Below, in pieces: positions 1 through 9,700 of a stretch of 64,000 bases of DNA. The translations under genes and the position numbers were made by a program. Below the pieces are notes generated by a model. It did not search any database and had not been told where the DNA came from. It saw only the letters and a list, made by a program, of their open reading frames with translations. This stretch comes from Pseudoalteromonas sp. NBT06-2 (lineage in GTDB: Bacteria; Pseudomonadota; Gammaproteobacteria; Enterobacterales; Alteromonadaceae): the NCBI RefSeq assembly GCF_002276045.1, contig NZ_NQMR01000004.1, positions 62,001-126,000 on the forward strand. Reading direction: 5' to 3'. Each line of letters begins with the position of its first letter. Position 1 is the stretch's first letter.

Positions 1-250
1 TGAAGATAAAATTGAAGATAAATACAGTATTTCAATTTATTATACCCATGAAGTCAATTTTTAAATTTTTTGAAATATTCTACAATTTGCGTTTTTTATA
101 TTTTTATCAATGTGATGAGTTGCTCAAAAGATCGTGTTTCAGGTGCTTTTGATGAAGCTTGCCATCTTTATGAATATATTTATCTAATAAAAAAAGCTCC
201 TCAAAGTTTAGTAATCAGATACTAGCCATTTGATAATAAATGTTTTATAA

Positions 251-658
251 AAATTAATAGTTCGATTATTTCACTTAAATTATTCATTAGTCACAATATC
301 AATGATTTTTGGTTACCCGCAAAAATTGCAGCAAGTCTTTATTACTTTATTAGTCAATGCATCACACGCAATTCAAAGTTCAGGTAAAGTATGGCTCACA
401 ACCAAACTTATCGATTTAAAAGTCTCTATTAGCATTAAAGATAATGGCCATGGTATTTCTTCTGAAAATATTAAAAAGCTGTTTGATCCGTTTTTTACAA
501 CAAAACCTGTAGGAAAAGGAACTGGTTTAGGCTTACATATTGTCAGCTCTATTTTAGAGGAACATAATGGTCATATTACAGTAAGCTCTACATTAAGACA
601 GGAAACTAAATTCATATTGCATTTACCATTAAACCATGACTCAAACACTAAGTTTTAG
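251..658 (+). pseudogene. Truncated sensor histidine kinase (ATPase domain only)
   Basis: This is the C-terminal HATPase_c domain of a sensor kinase, with nothing left of the sensor or the phosphorylated-histidine domain. Visible motifs are the N box (LLVNASHAI), G1 (DNGHGIS), the F box (FDPFFTTK) and G2 (GTGLGLHIV). The first ATG is at 302, but kinase-like residues (HLNYSLVTIS, then GYPQKLQQV) continue upstream in frame to about 251, where a TAA at 248 closes the frame. The homology therefore starts before any plausible start codon, which points to a decayed gene rather than a small protein. Bases 1-250 contain no recognisable HisKA domain in any frame I read. The product from 302 would be 118 residues, against several hundred for intact family members. 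It could still act as a stand-alone ATPase domain, but I consider that unlikely. Confidence 0.6.
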
Positions 659-782
659 TCGAAACCACAAAGTTACTTACAAAGCTTATAAGTAATTAAT
701 TTGCAATGAACTTTACCTTTTATTTACTGTATTACCAAAAGTTATTGTTATTACCTTAGTACTCATGCTATTAAGTAAAGTA

Positions 783-1049
783 TATACCCAAACCACTTCA
801 AGGTGGAGGATTCAGTTGGAATTAGAAAAGCTTTAGGCAAGACATTGATTGCAGAGAATAGTTGTTCCCTTATCAAAATTAATAACGCAGCATAAACTTG
901 GTTTAAACTCGCCGGGACGGTGTTTCTGAGCAACCCCTTTTCTTCGTTGCGTTGGTTTTGAAAGGTGCCTACATTCCTTCATCAACACCCCTTGAATTGG
1001 GCTCACTCAGATAGCTCTGAAACATGAGTTTTGAAGTAACATCGGTATA
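783..1049. repeat. Dispersed MITE-like repeat, copy 1
   Basis: This non-coding stretch starts with TATACCCAAACCACTTCAA (783-801) and ends with TTGAAGTAACATCGGTATA (1031-1049). The two ends are imperfect inverted repeats matching at 14 of 19 positions. The core at about 829-906 (CCCTTATCAAAATTAATAACG and flanks) is repeated in inverted orientation near 31.54-31.62 kb. It carries no open frame of note. It fills most of the gap between the truncated kinase and the hydrolase gene, and looks like a decayed non-autonomous element. Confidence 0.55.
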
Positions 1050-1153
1050 GCCAATAGAAAACCTATGGTTAAATAAATTTCAACGTTACTCTTGAAAAGG
1101 TGCACAAAAATTAGATTTGTATTTTCGGAAAAAATAATGCGTTACTAATTTAA

Positions 1154-1957
1154 CTATAATTTACAAATAATGTCCTTGATTAGTGCTGCTGTTTTTTCAG
1201 GCTGCTCTAGCGGAAACATATGACCCGTATTTGGCATTTTAATCATATTTATGTCATTTGTTTTTGTAAATCTTTTTACCGCACTTTCTGTACAAACCCC
1301 ATTTTGAGCATAAATTAACGTAGCAGGTACATTTAACTTTTTCTTAAAGTTGCCAAGATTTACTGGAAGAGTTCTGAAAATTTCAGTTTCAACCTTAGCT
1401 GAAAATAGTAGTTCTTGCCTTTGATTTCGGTTGACGATGGCATGTGTTGCATAGTCAGATAGACATCTAGAATCAAAATTTTTGAATAACGCTTTATGCT
1501 TAAATTGATTCACCATATCAGCATTTAAAGGCCATTGCTTACGTCTCACCTTTGCTTTTCCTGCAGGGGTTATTTTATCAAATAATTGAGTGCCTTTAAG
1601 TAATTTCATCATAAAAGCGGTTACGCCTGTAAACGCTGGGGGATCTAACATGATGACACACTTAAAAAGATCTGGTCTTTGACAAGCAGCCATAAACGAA
1701 ATAACCCCACCAAAAGAGTGACCAATATTAATTATTTTTTCATTGTCTTGTTTCAACGCTATATTTTTCATGATCACAAATTCTATTAATTCATCAACAA
1801 GATATTGCCAATTATGAGTGATAGAATACAAAGGGTTATGACCATATTTTTCTAACGCGATGACTTTAAAGCCATCTGTAAACATATCTAAGAATGTATT
1901 GTAGCTTTTTGCAGGAAAACCATTTGCGTGAACAAAGTTAATGATTGCATTATTCAT
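1154..1957 (-). CDS. Alpha/beta hydrolase
   Basis: A 267-residue alpha/beta-hydrolase fold enzyme with no signal peptide, so probably cytoplasmic. It opens with the typical VHANGFPA strand and oxyanion region, has the nucleophile elbow GHSFGG (Ser), an acid candidate in the LIYAQNGVCTES segment, and the catalytic His in NTGHMFPLEQP near the C terminus. That last pattern is typical of the esterase/lipase-like hydrolases that act on small esters. An upstream ATG four codons earlier (1969) is possible; I prefer 1957 because the family starts close to this point. The substrate cannot be told from sequence. It stands alone on the minus strand, divergent from the subtilase gene. Confidence 0.85.
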   Translation of the reverse strand: MNNAIINFVHANGFPAKSYNTFLDMFTDGFKVIALEKYGHNPLYSITHNWQYLVDELIEFVIMKNIALKQDNEKIINIGHSFGGVISFMAACQRPDLFKCVIMLDPPAFTGVTAFMMKLLKGTQLFDKITPAGKAKVRRKQWPLNADMVNQFKHKALFKNFDSRCLSDYATHAIVNRNQRQELLFSAKVETEIFRTLPVNLGNFKKKLNVPATLIYAQNGVCTESAVKRFTKTNDINMIKMPNTGHMFPLEQPEKTAALIKDIICKL

Positions 1958-1969
1958 TTTAATTACCAA

Positions 1970-2363
1970 CTATAGAGTTATTGCTCTATTTAGAGTTAAC
2001 AAAAATATCAAATATTTACTCTAAAAGCCAATTATTGCTATAAAACTAAATTATAGTAAAAAGAGAGCTCATTTGAGCTGGTGGTTGTCTAACTTGACTA
2101 AGAGCATTTATTTAAAGCAGATCGATAATTCGAAAGTTGAATTGTTGATATATTAAAAATCACTAAAACCTACTATATTGTTAAATTCAACAATAATAAA
2201 CTAATTTAAAATCAATAGCTTGAATTGTTTATATATTTGGGTGTTTACAATTGTTAACATAATACTTGTTAATTTATTGTTTCATTTTTGTTTTTAATGT
2301 TATCTTGATGTTCCCAATAAGGGCTGACAACAATTATAAATAGACACATCCAGGGTAATCAAT
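1970..2363. other. Intergenic region upstream of subtilase
   Basis: This 394-base AT-rich spacer lies between the divergent hydrolase and subtilase genes, so it should hold promoters for both. I see no gene. Small inverted repeats are present, including GTTGAATT and AATTCAAC arms around 2133-2200, and a short palindrome AATTGTTAACAT-like sequence near 2250. The start of the subtilase is preceded by AGGG about seven bases from the ATG. No confident promoter hexamers could be assigned. Confidence 0.4.
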
Positions 2364-4691
2364 ATGAGAAATACTTCAACAAAAACGATACTGATGACAG
2401 CAAGTGCTTTATCTTTAGCTGTATCAACTGCTTTATACGCGGCACCAAAAGGTGTTCAGCTTACAGATAATGCGATTAATTCTGTTACATCATCACCTTT
2501 ACCTAAACGTTTTATCATAAAATACAAACAAGACAGCACAGTTGGAATGGATGACAACTTTGCTGCTTTTGCTTCTGATAATAATTCAGCTGCATCAAAT
2601 GTTAAAAACAAATTACATAATCTTGGTGGCAAAATTAAGGCTGAGCATAAAAATATAAATATCATTGCTGCAGAATTAAGTGCATCAGATGCGATAGCTT
2701 TAAGCTTTGACAATAATGTTGAATATGTAGAAGAAGATTTACCACGTCGTTTAATGGCGCAAAACGTGCCATATGGCATAGGTATGGTTCAAGCTGATCA
2801 AGTAGATGACAGTGTTGCTTCTGCAAGCGCTGGCGGTAAAAAAATATGCGTAATTGATTCAGGTTTAGACTTACCACATGAAGATATGGGTACTCGTGGA
2901 GATACTATTTCAGGTACTAATGATAGTGGGACTGGTAACTGGTATGCACATGGTGGCCCACATGGTACTCATGTAGCGGGTACAATAGCTGCTTTAAATA
3001 ATGGTATTGGTGTTAGAGGTGTTATTGGTACTAATCCAAGTATGCATATTATAAAAGTTTTTAATGATGCTGGTTGGGGATACTCTTCAGATTTAGTTAA
3101 TGCAATTGATACATGTAAAAATAATGGTTCTGATGTAATCAATATGAGTCTAGGTGGTACTGGCTCTAGTATTTCAGAAAAAAATGGTATTCAAGCAGCA
3201 TATGATGCAGGTGTTTTACTTATTGCGGCAGCTGGTAATGATGGTGTAGCAACAAATACGACAGATGTTGAAAGCTTCCCCGCTTCATACGATTCAGTAA
3301 TGTCTGTTGCAGCGGTTGATAGTGTAAAAGCACTTGCTGATTTCTCACAAAAAAATAGTCAAGTAGAAATTTCAGGTCCAGGCGTTGATGTATACTCAAC
3401 ATACCATACAGGTGGTGGTTCTGTTGTTGAAGTTTCAGTCGCCGGTACTGGATACACTGCGAATGCAATGGAAAACCAAGGTACTGTAAGTGGTTCGTTA
3501 TATAACTTAGGAACTGGTGAAGCAATTGATAATGGCGCTTCAGGTCGAATCTGTTTAATTCAGCGTGGTAATATTTCTTTCCACGATAAAGTAAAAGCAT
3601 GTCAGGATAGTGGTGGTGTAGGTGCGATTATTTATAATAATGCAGCAGGTAGTTTTGGTGGTACTTTAGGCGATACCAATTCAACATCAATTCCTAGTGT
3701 AACAGTTTCAGATACAGATGGTGCAGCAATGCTAGTAAATGTAAGTCTGAACGCAAGCATCAATATTGGCACTGGAAACTACGGTAAAATGAGTGGTACT
3801 TCAATGGCTTCTCCTCACGTTGCTGGTGTTGCTGCATTAGTATGGAGTCATCATCCTTCTTGTACAAATGTTGAAATCCGTAATGTACTTAATACAACAG
3901 CACAAGATCTTGGTGCTTCTGGTAGAGATGTTAAATTCGGTTATGGTTTAGCACAAACTAAAGATGCAGTTGATTACATTACAGCGAATGGTTGTGACGG
4001 TAATGGTACAGGTCCAGGACCAGTTGAACCACCAGTAGATAATACTGAACTTGAAAATGGTGTAGCTAAAACAGGTTTAACAGCTACTACAGGTAATGAT
4101 GTTGTTTACACTATGGAAGTACCAGCAGGCGCAACGGATATCTCATTCGATATGAATGGTGGTTCTGGTGATGCTGATATGTATGTTAAATTTGGCTCTA
4201 CACCAACTGATAGTAACTACGACTGTCGTCCATATGAAAGTGGTAATACTGAATCTTGTGCTGTGACAGATAGTGCAGGTACTTATTATATTCGTGTAAA
4301 AGCATATAGTACTTTTGCTGATGTTACTTTAACAGGTTCTTATACTGCAGCTGATAATGGTGGCGGTAATGGTGGTGCAGTTCAACCAGTAGATGAAACT
4401 GTTTCAGATGTTTCTGTATCAAGAAAAAGCTGGACGCGTTATACATACGATTTAACTGCAGGATATGCTGATTTAACAGTAGCGATTGCAGGTGGTTCAG
4501 GTGATGCTGACTTATATGTTACGCAAGGTAAGCAATCAACTAAAACTGCATATGATTGTCGTCCTTATGAAAATGGTAATAATGAGACTTGTACATTTTC
4601 AGCACCAGCAGCTGGTACATGGTACATCGATATTTATGGTTACTCTGCGGCATCAGGTATGACATTAACGTTACAAGCTACACCTGAATAA
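2364..4691 (+). CDS. Secreted subtilisin-like serine protease (S8) with PPC domains
   Basis: A 775-residue exported protease. The order is: signal peptide (1 to about 27, ending ALYAA), inhibitor I9 propeptide (about 48-127), and S8 catalytic domain with Asp165 (VIDSGLD), His200 (HGTHVAG) and Ser480 (GTSMASPHVAG). A PA-type insertion (about 390-460, with RGNISFHDKVKAC) separates His and Ser. Two C-terminal PPC domains follow (about 565-660 and 680-775), each with the GGSGDADLYV-type core and a YDCRPYE motif. The catalytic triad is complete. PPC domains are normally removed on secretion and help substrate attachment. The likely role is extracellular degradation of proteins for nutrition. It is monocistronic, with a strong terminator directly downstream. 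The family is common in Alteromonadales. Confidence 0.95.
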   Translation: MRNTSTKTILMTASALSLAVSTALYAAPKGVQLTDNAINSVTSSPLPKRFIIKYKQDSTVGMDDNFAAFASDNNSAASNVKNKLHNLGGKIKAEHKNINIIAAELSASDAIALSFDNNVEYVEEDLPRRLMAQNVPYGIGMVQADQVDDSVASASAGGKKICVIDSGLDLPHEDMGTRGDTISGTNDSGTGNWYAHGGPHGTHVAGTIAALNNGIGVRGVIGTNPSMHIIKVFNDAGWGYSSDLVNAIDTCKNNGSDVINMSLGGTGSSISEKNGIQAAYDAGVLLIAAAGNDGVATNTTDVESFPASYDSVMSVAAVDSVKALADFSQKNSQVEISGPGVDVYSTYHTGGGSVVEVSVAGTGYTANAMENQGTVSGSLYNLGTGEAIDNGASGRICLIQRGNISFHDKVKACQDSGGVGAIIYNNAAGSFGGTLGDTNSTSIPSVTVSDTDGAAMLVNVSLNASINIGTGNYGKMSGTSMASPHVAGVAALVWSHHPSCTNVEIRNVLNTTAQDLGASGRDVKFGYGLAQTKDAVDYITANGCDGNGTGPGPVEPPVDNTELENGVAKTGLTATTGNDVVYTMEVPAGATDISFDMNGGSGDADMYVKFGSTPTDSNYDCRPYESGNTESCAVTDSAGTYYIRVKAYSTFADVTLTGSYTAADNGGGNGGAVQPVDETVSDVSVSRKSWTRYTYDLTAGYADLTVAIAGGSGDADLYVTQGKQSTKTAYDCRPYENGNNETCTFSAPAAGTWYIDIYGYSAASGMTLTLQATPE

Positions 4692-4721
4692 AATAAACTA
4701 AATTTCCCAAATTGAGTTTAT

Positions 4722-4748
4722 AAAGGGCAACGTAAGTTGCCCTTTTTT
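4722..4748 (+). terminator. Rho-independent terminator after subtilase
   Basis: A perfect 9-bp stem, AAGGGCAAC / GTTGCCCTT, with a GTAA loop (4723-4744) runs into a T tract. It lies 31 bases after the protease stop codon. Confidence 0.9.
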
Positions 4749-4819
4749 ATGCGTACAGGCTTGATTAAATGATAAATCAATGTCATTTTTAAAGTAGCTA
4801 AACCCTAGGAAGCTTTAAT

Positions 4820-5560
4820 ATGGCAAATTGGTTAACCGGTAGAGTTAAAAATATAAAATGGTGGAACGACAGGTTATTTTCACTTATATTAAATGCACCG
4901 ATAGAAGGCTTCAAAGCAGGTCAATTTACAAAATTGGCGATGAATGTTGACGGAAAACGTATCACACGAGCGTACTCTTTTGTAAATCCGCCAAAAGAGA
5001 GAGATTTAGAGTTTTATTTGATAAAGGTAGATGGAGGGAATTTATCATGTCCATTATCAAATTTACAAAAAGGTGATGAAATTGAAATTTCATCTGTTTC
5101 TTCAGGCTATTTTACAATAGATGAAGTGCCAAAATCAGAGCAACTATGGTTACTTTCTACAGGGACTGCAATTGGACCTTTTTTGTCAATTTTACAACAA
5201 GGAGATGTTTGGCGCAGTTTTCAAAAAATTATATTAGTTCATGCTGTTAGAGCTATTGAAGACTTATGCTATCAAGAGTTAATTTTCAACTTATGTAATA
5301 AATACACTCAATTAAAGTATGTTTCTATTGTTAGTCGAGAAGTAAACCCTTCAGGATTAGAAGGCAGAGTGCCAAAGCTACTAGAGTCAGGTGCGTTATT
5401 TCAATTTTGTGGCATAGAGCCTTCAATTAATAACAGTCAATTTATGATTTGTGGCAATCCTCAAATGGTCAAGGATACGAGTGTTACTTTAAATCAAATG
5501 GGCTATGAGCGAAATCGACGAAGTACTTCTGGACATATCACAGTTGAACAATATTGGTGA
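4820..5560 (+). CDS. fpr: Ferredoxin--NADP(+) reductase
   Basis: A 246-residue FAD-dependent reductase of the bacterial Fpr type, close in length to the Escherichia coli enzyme (248 residues). It moves electrons between NADPH and ferredoxin or flavodoxin in the cytoplasm. Visible features are the FAD-binding RAYSF motif (about 50-54), the NADP-binding GTAIGPFLS segment (about 115-123), the MICGNPQM motif (about 210), and a C-terminal aromatic residue (EQYW) that would stack on the flavin. An AGGAAGC ribosome-binding site precedes the ATG. It stands alone between the subtilase terminator and the YebC-like gene. Confidence 0.93.
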   Translation: MANWLTGRVKNIKWWNDRLFSLILNAPIEGFKAGQFTKLAMNVDGKRITRAYSFVNPPKERDLEFYLIKVDGGNLSCPLSNLQKGDEIEISSVSSGYFTIDEVPKSEQLWLLSTGTAIGPFLSILQQGDVWRSFQKIILVHAVRAIEDLCYQELIFNLCNKYTQLKYVSIVSREVNPSGLEGRVPKLLESGALFQFCGIEPSINNSQFMICGNPQMVKDTSVTLNQMGYERNRRSTSGHITVEQYW

Positions 5561-5730
5561 TACTGTATTCATAATTTTAGCAGTATTCACTGTGTAGCAA
5601 GGTTATCGTTTTATTTATAATATAATCGTAATACTGTTAGTAATAAACATTGTTTTACTGGCGTTTAAGGCCCTTTTCCCGTTAAAATTACGCTATTATC
5701 TTAAAGAAAAATATTAAGGCTAGAATTCAG

Positions 5731-6441
5731 ATGGGAAGAGCTTTTCAAAATAAAAAAAATGATATCGCTAAAACAGCTGGTCAAAAAACAAAAATTTACT
5801 CGAAGTACGGCAAAGAAATTTATGTTTGTGCTAAAAATGGTGGTGTTGATCCTGATGGTAACTTATCTTTACGTCGCTTAATTGATCGCGCCAAAAAAGA
5901 TCAAGTACCAGCTCATGTAATTGATCGTGCAATCGATAAAGCGAAAGGGGGGGGCGGTGAAGATTATAGCTCAACACGTTATGAAGGTTATGCCCCTGGT
6001 AGCACAATGATAATTGTTGACTGTTTAACAGATAATAACAGTAGAACCTTTGCTGATGTTCGTGTTTGCTTTACAAAAGCAAAATCTAAAATTGGTGCTC
6101 AAAACTCTGTTTCTCATATGTTTGATCATTTAGCTATCTTTGTTTTTGATGGTGATGATGATGAAGTTGTGCTCGAAGCACTTATGATGGCTGATGTTGA
6201 TGTAACTGATGTAGAATGTGAAAATGGCAAAATTACTGTTTTTGCACCCCATACAGAATTTCACAATACTAAAACAGTACTAGATGAGATGGGCGTGACA
6301 CTAGATGTTGAAGAAATTTCTTTTGTGCCACAATCTATGACCGCCATTTCTGGTGATGATATTGAGGTTTTTGAGCGTTTCCTTGATATGTTAGAAGATT
6401 GTGATGATGTTCAAAATGTATACCATAACGCTGAATTTTAA
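5731..6441 (+). CDS. YebC/PmpR-family protein, YeeN subtype
   Basis: A 236-residue member of the YebC/TACO1 family. The N-terminal signature MGRAFQNKK, followed by [19 protein letters not shown], places it in the YeeN subgroup rather than in canonical YebC (MAGHSKWAN). [15 protein letters not shown] segment and a [13 protein letters not shown] loop are typical. The family has been described as DNA-binding regulators, and more recently as ribosome-associated factors easing translation of difficult peptides; which applies to YeeN types is unsettled. The C-terminal third is rich in acidic residues. It has its own terminator and seems monocistronic. Confidence 0.93.
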   Translation: MGRAFQNKKNDIAKTAGQKTKIYSKYGKEIYVCAKNGGVDPDGNLSLRRLIDRAKKDQVPAHVIDRAIDKAKGGGGEDYSSTRYEGYAPGSTMIIVDCLTDNNSRTFADVRVCFTKAKSKIGAQNSVSHMFDHLAIFVFDGDDDEVVLEALMMADVDVTDVECENGKITVFAPHTEFHNTKTVLDEMGVTLDVEEISFVPQSMTAISGDDIEVFERFLDMLEDCDDVQNVYHNAEF

Positions 6442-6462
6442 TATTTAACACACTCCATTTTA

Positions 6463-6496
6463 AAAAATCGTTATGGAAACTCCATAGCGATTTTTT
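6463..6496 (+). terminator. Terminator after YeeN-like gene
   Basis: The hairpin ATCGTTATGGA / TCCATAGCGAT has an AAC loop and one G-T wobble, flanked by A and T runs (6463-6496). It lies 22 bases after the stop codon. The A-rich left flank would also allow weak action on the other strand. Confidence 0.88.
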
Positions 6497-6757
6497 ATGT
6501 CTTTTACTCATATCTACACATTACGATCATATTCATCATTAACATTTCTATTTAATTATTTCTGTAATCCTCTGTTTTTATTATATTATTTAATAATAAC
6601 GCACCTACCTGTTAATATACAACATTAACAAATGCTCCTAAATTGATGCGGAAGATTTAGACACCTATTACAAGCGATTATATCGTTTGTGTTCAATGAA
6701 AGAGCCCTCTTTTTTCAGGGTTAGTGCCCTGTTATATGAGCAATAAAGTGAATTAAT
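6497..6757. other. Upstream region of collagenase
   Basis: This AT-rich spacer holds two inverted repeats: TGTTAAT / ATTAACA (seven-base arms around 6612-6632) and AAGCGAT-ATAT-CGTTT (about 6674-6690). Either could be a regulator site for the exported collagenase. No gene is visible. The start ATG at 6758 follows AAAGTGAATTA, a weak ribosome-binding site. Confidence 0.35.
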
Positions 6758-9700
6758 ATGAAAATAACTACAAAAAAAACATTATTAGCAAGCGCTGTTC
6801 TATTTTCGTTAAATATGGGAGTTGCTCAAGCAGCTCAATTATGTGGCACTAAAACATTAGAGCGCCAAGGTGAAGTACCTGTAAACCAAATGCATTGCAT
6901 TACAGACTACGGTCATTATCTTTTTATCAATGTCCCGTATGAAAATAGCCAAGTAACTATTACAACATCAGGTGGCACATTTTCTGGTAGTGATGCTGAT
7001 ATTATTTTATTCGATGGTGATGACTGGAGTGGTAATGAAGAACAATCAAGTAAAACATCAGGTACTAACGACGAAAACCTTTCATTTACCTCAAGATCTG
7101 GTAATCGTTACTTTAGAATATCTGGCAATATAGAACAGACGAGTTTAATGGTTACTGTTACAGGTGGTGACGTACCACCACCTATGGGTGATTACATTGT
7201 TTTTGATACAAATATACAAGTTTCACTTCCATCACCTGTTATTGTTTCAAAAGCTGGATATGGCAGTACAATTCCAACTATTTTAGCTGCAAGTTATAGT
7301 GATTTTGAAAAAATCGCAAGCGCAAGTGTGGATCCTATTAAAGATGTATCCGAAGCTTTACATTACTTAGCGAGTACCAATGACTTAACGGATCCTGATT
7401 TAAATCAGATTTTATATTTTTTAGGTTCATATAAATATTACGCAGCAGATATGACCGACGTAGAAGCTTCTGATTTAAGCATTGCATTACAAGCTGTAGC
7501 AAAAATGACTGATTTTTTGGGTCCTGATGGTACCGTAATTCAGGAAGGTTATGCTAAAGCTTTAAATAATTTTGAACGTAAATCAGGCGCTGTATATTTC
7601 AAAGATCATCTTCCACATTTATTAGCTATTATTCAAACGCATTCATTAATAACAAACCCATTTTCAATTAGTAATGCCGGTGATTCAACGATGGCTTTAT
7701 TAGGAGCCATTGGTTCTGCTGCATATTATGGTGATGCCAGTGTAAAATCTGTCATAAATAAAAATATGTTAGATGTATTATCAGTATTACGCTCTTTTGC
7801 GTTTTTAGGAGAAACATCATTAGATATGCGTTGGTCAACCGAAGCTGATCGAAAATGGATTTTACCACATACTATGATTGCGCTTGGTAAGGTGTCTAGT
7901 ATTGCAAATAATGAAGCTAAAGCACGTTTTGATAGCACTGTACTTGAAGTTTACGATAAAGTTATTAAAGATATTTCAGTAGAAACAACACAAAAAATCA
8001 TTACAAAAAATTATTTAAAATCAGCTGGACGCTTATGTCAATCAACAGATCCTTTATTTGGAAGTTGCGTTGTACCACCAAAAGAAGAAGATATATTAAC
8101 AGTATCACATAAATGTACTGATAAAATTACAATTAGAGCACAGAGCAGTATTAGTCAAGCTACATTAGATCAATCTTGTGCTGACATGGCCTTACAAGAA
8201 ACAGAGTTTCACGCGTTTTTTAATACTAGCGGCACACCAGTAACTGGAGATAAGAACGATACAATTGAAGTCATTGCATTTGCAAGCCCAGCAGACTATG
8301 AAAAATATGCGTCTGAGTTTTTTGGTATTAGTACAGATAATGGTGGTATGTATTTAGAAGGCACGCCAGAATCAGATACAAACCAAGCTAGATTTATTGC
8401 AATGCAATGTCCAGATGATTGGGTTGGAGGCTCATGTCAATATATAGACCAAATTTATAATCTTCGTCATGAATTTGTGCATTACTTAGATGGCAGATAT
8501 GTCAAAGCAGGCTCATATGGCTCATTTAATTACAATGTATCTTGGTCTGAAGGTATGGCCGAATATATGGCTAATGGTAATGATCATCCCAGAACTTTAA
8601 ACACATTAAAAGGTAAAACGATTCCGCCTTTATATAACTTGTTATTTATGGCCTACGGTTATGATGATTTATATCCTTGGAGCTATTTTGCGATGCGTTA
8701 TCTTGCCGAAGTACATCCTACCGAGGTTGAAAACTTAACAGCAGCATTGCAAGTTGGCGATAATGCGGCTTATATTGAAGTTATAAAAAGTGTTGCTGCT
8801 CGTACTGAAAATGGTTTTGAAGCATTTGTTACTGCCAATTCTGAAGCTATCGTACCTCAAAGTGCTCAAATTCCGTCTGCTGATACAATCGGAAGTTGTG
8901 CATTAGTGCAACAATACGTTCGTCCAGTAGATGCTAATACCACTAACTTTACCTTTACTAATACAACAAATACGCCAGTGTCATTATTTTGGTTAGACTA
9001 TAATAAAGGCACACCTAACTTTGGTAAAAACTATAAAACCTTGAATCAAGGGGATACATATACTTCTACAAGTTGGAAGGTATCAGACCGCTTGGTGTTA
9101 ACTGATAACAATATGAATTGTTTAGGTGTAGCAGTAATGGCTGAAAATAATAACTCATTTACTATTGAGGCTGATTTAGTTAAAGATGTTATTCCGGAGG
9201 TAATACCTTCTCAAGATGAGCTAGGTAGTTGTACATTAGTGCAACCACATATGATTTTAGATAAATCACATGCATTTACTATTACAAATACTAGCGACAA
9301 ATTAGTTAGGCTGTTTAGAGTAGACAACGCAACTGGAAAACCTAAATATAAAAGTGCTGCAACAGGGTTTGATCATGGTTATGGCACGTTAGCTCAAGGT
9401 GAAAGTTATACATCTGATATATGGTACGGTGATCGTCGCTTTATGGTGACAGATACACGATTGAACTGTTTAAGTGTTGGAGTACTTAATAATACAAGTG
9501 CAAGCTTTACTATTGACGATTTAATTGTGGCTAATGCAGCTGAGCCTGAGGTTATTCCTGTAGCGAATACAATAGGCAGCTGTGATTTAATGGAAAAGCA
9601 TTTAATTGGTCCATTTGAAGCTGATTTCTCATTTACAAATACAAGTGATACGCCAGTACGAATATATCGTGTTGATAATGAAACGGGTGTATTAAGTGAA

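Noticed and set aside
1..250. Possible upstream half of the truncated kinase
   Set aside because: Only short fragments are open and none resembles a HisKA or sensor domain.
2456..2779. Minus-strand open frames inside the subtilase gene, and similar ones in the collagenase, receptor and DUF4397 genes
   Set aside because: They are shadows of strong coding frames on the opposite strand and have no ribosome-binding sites or domain features.
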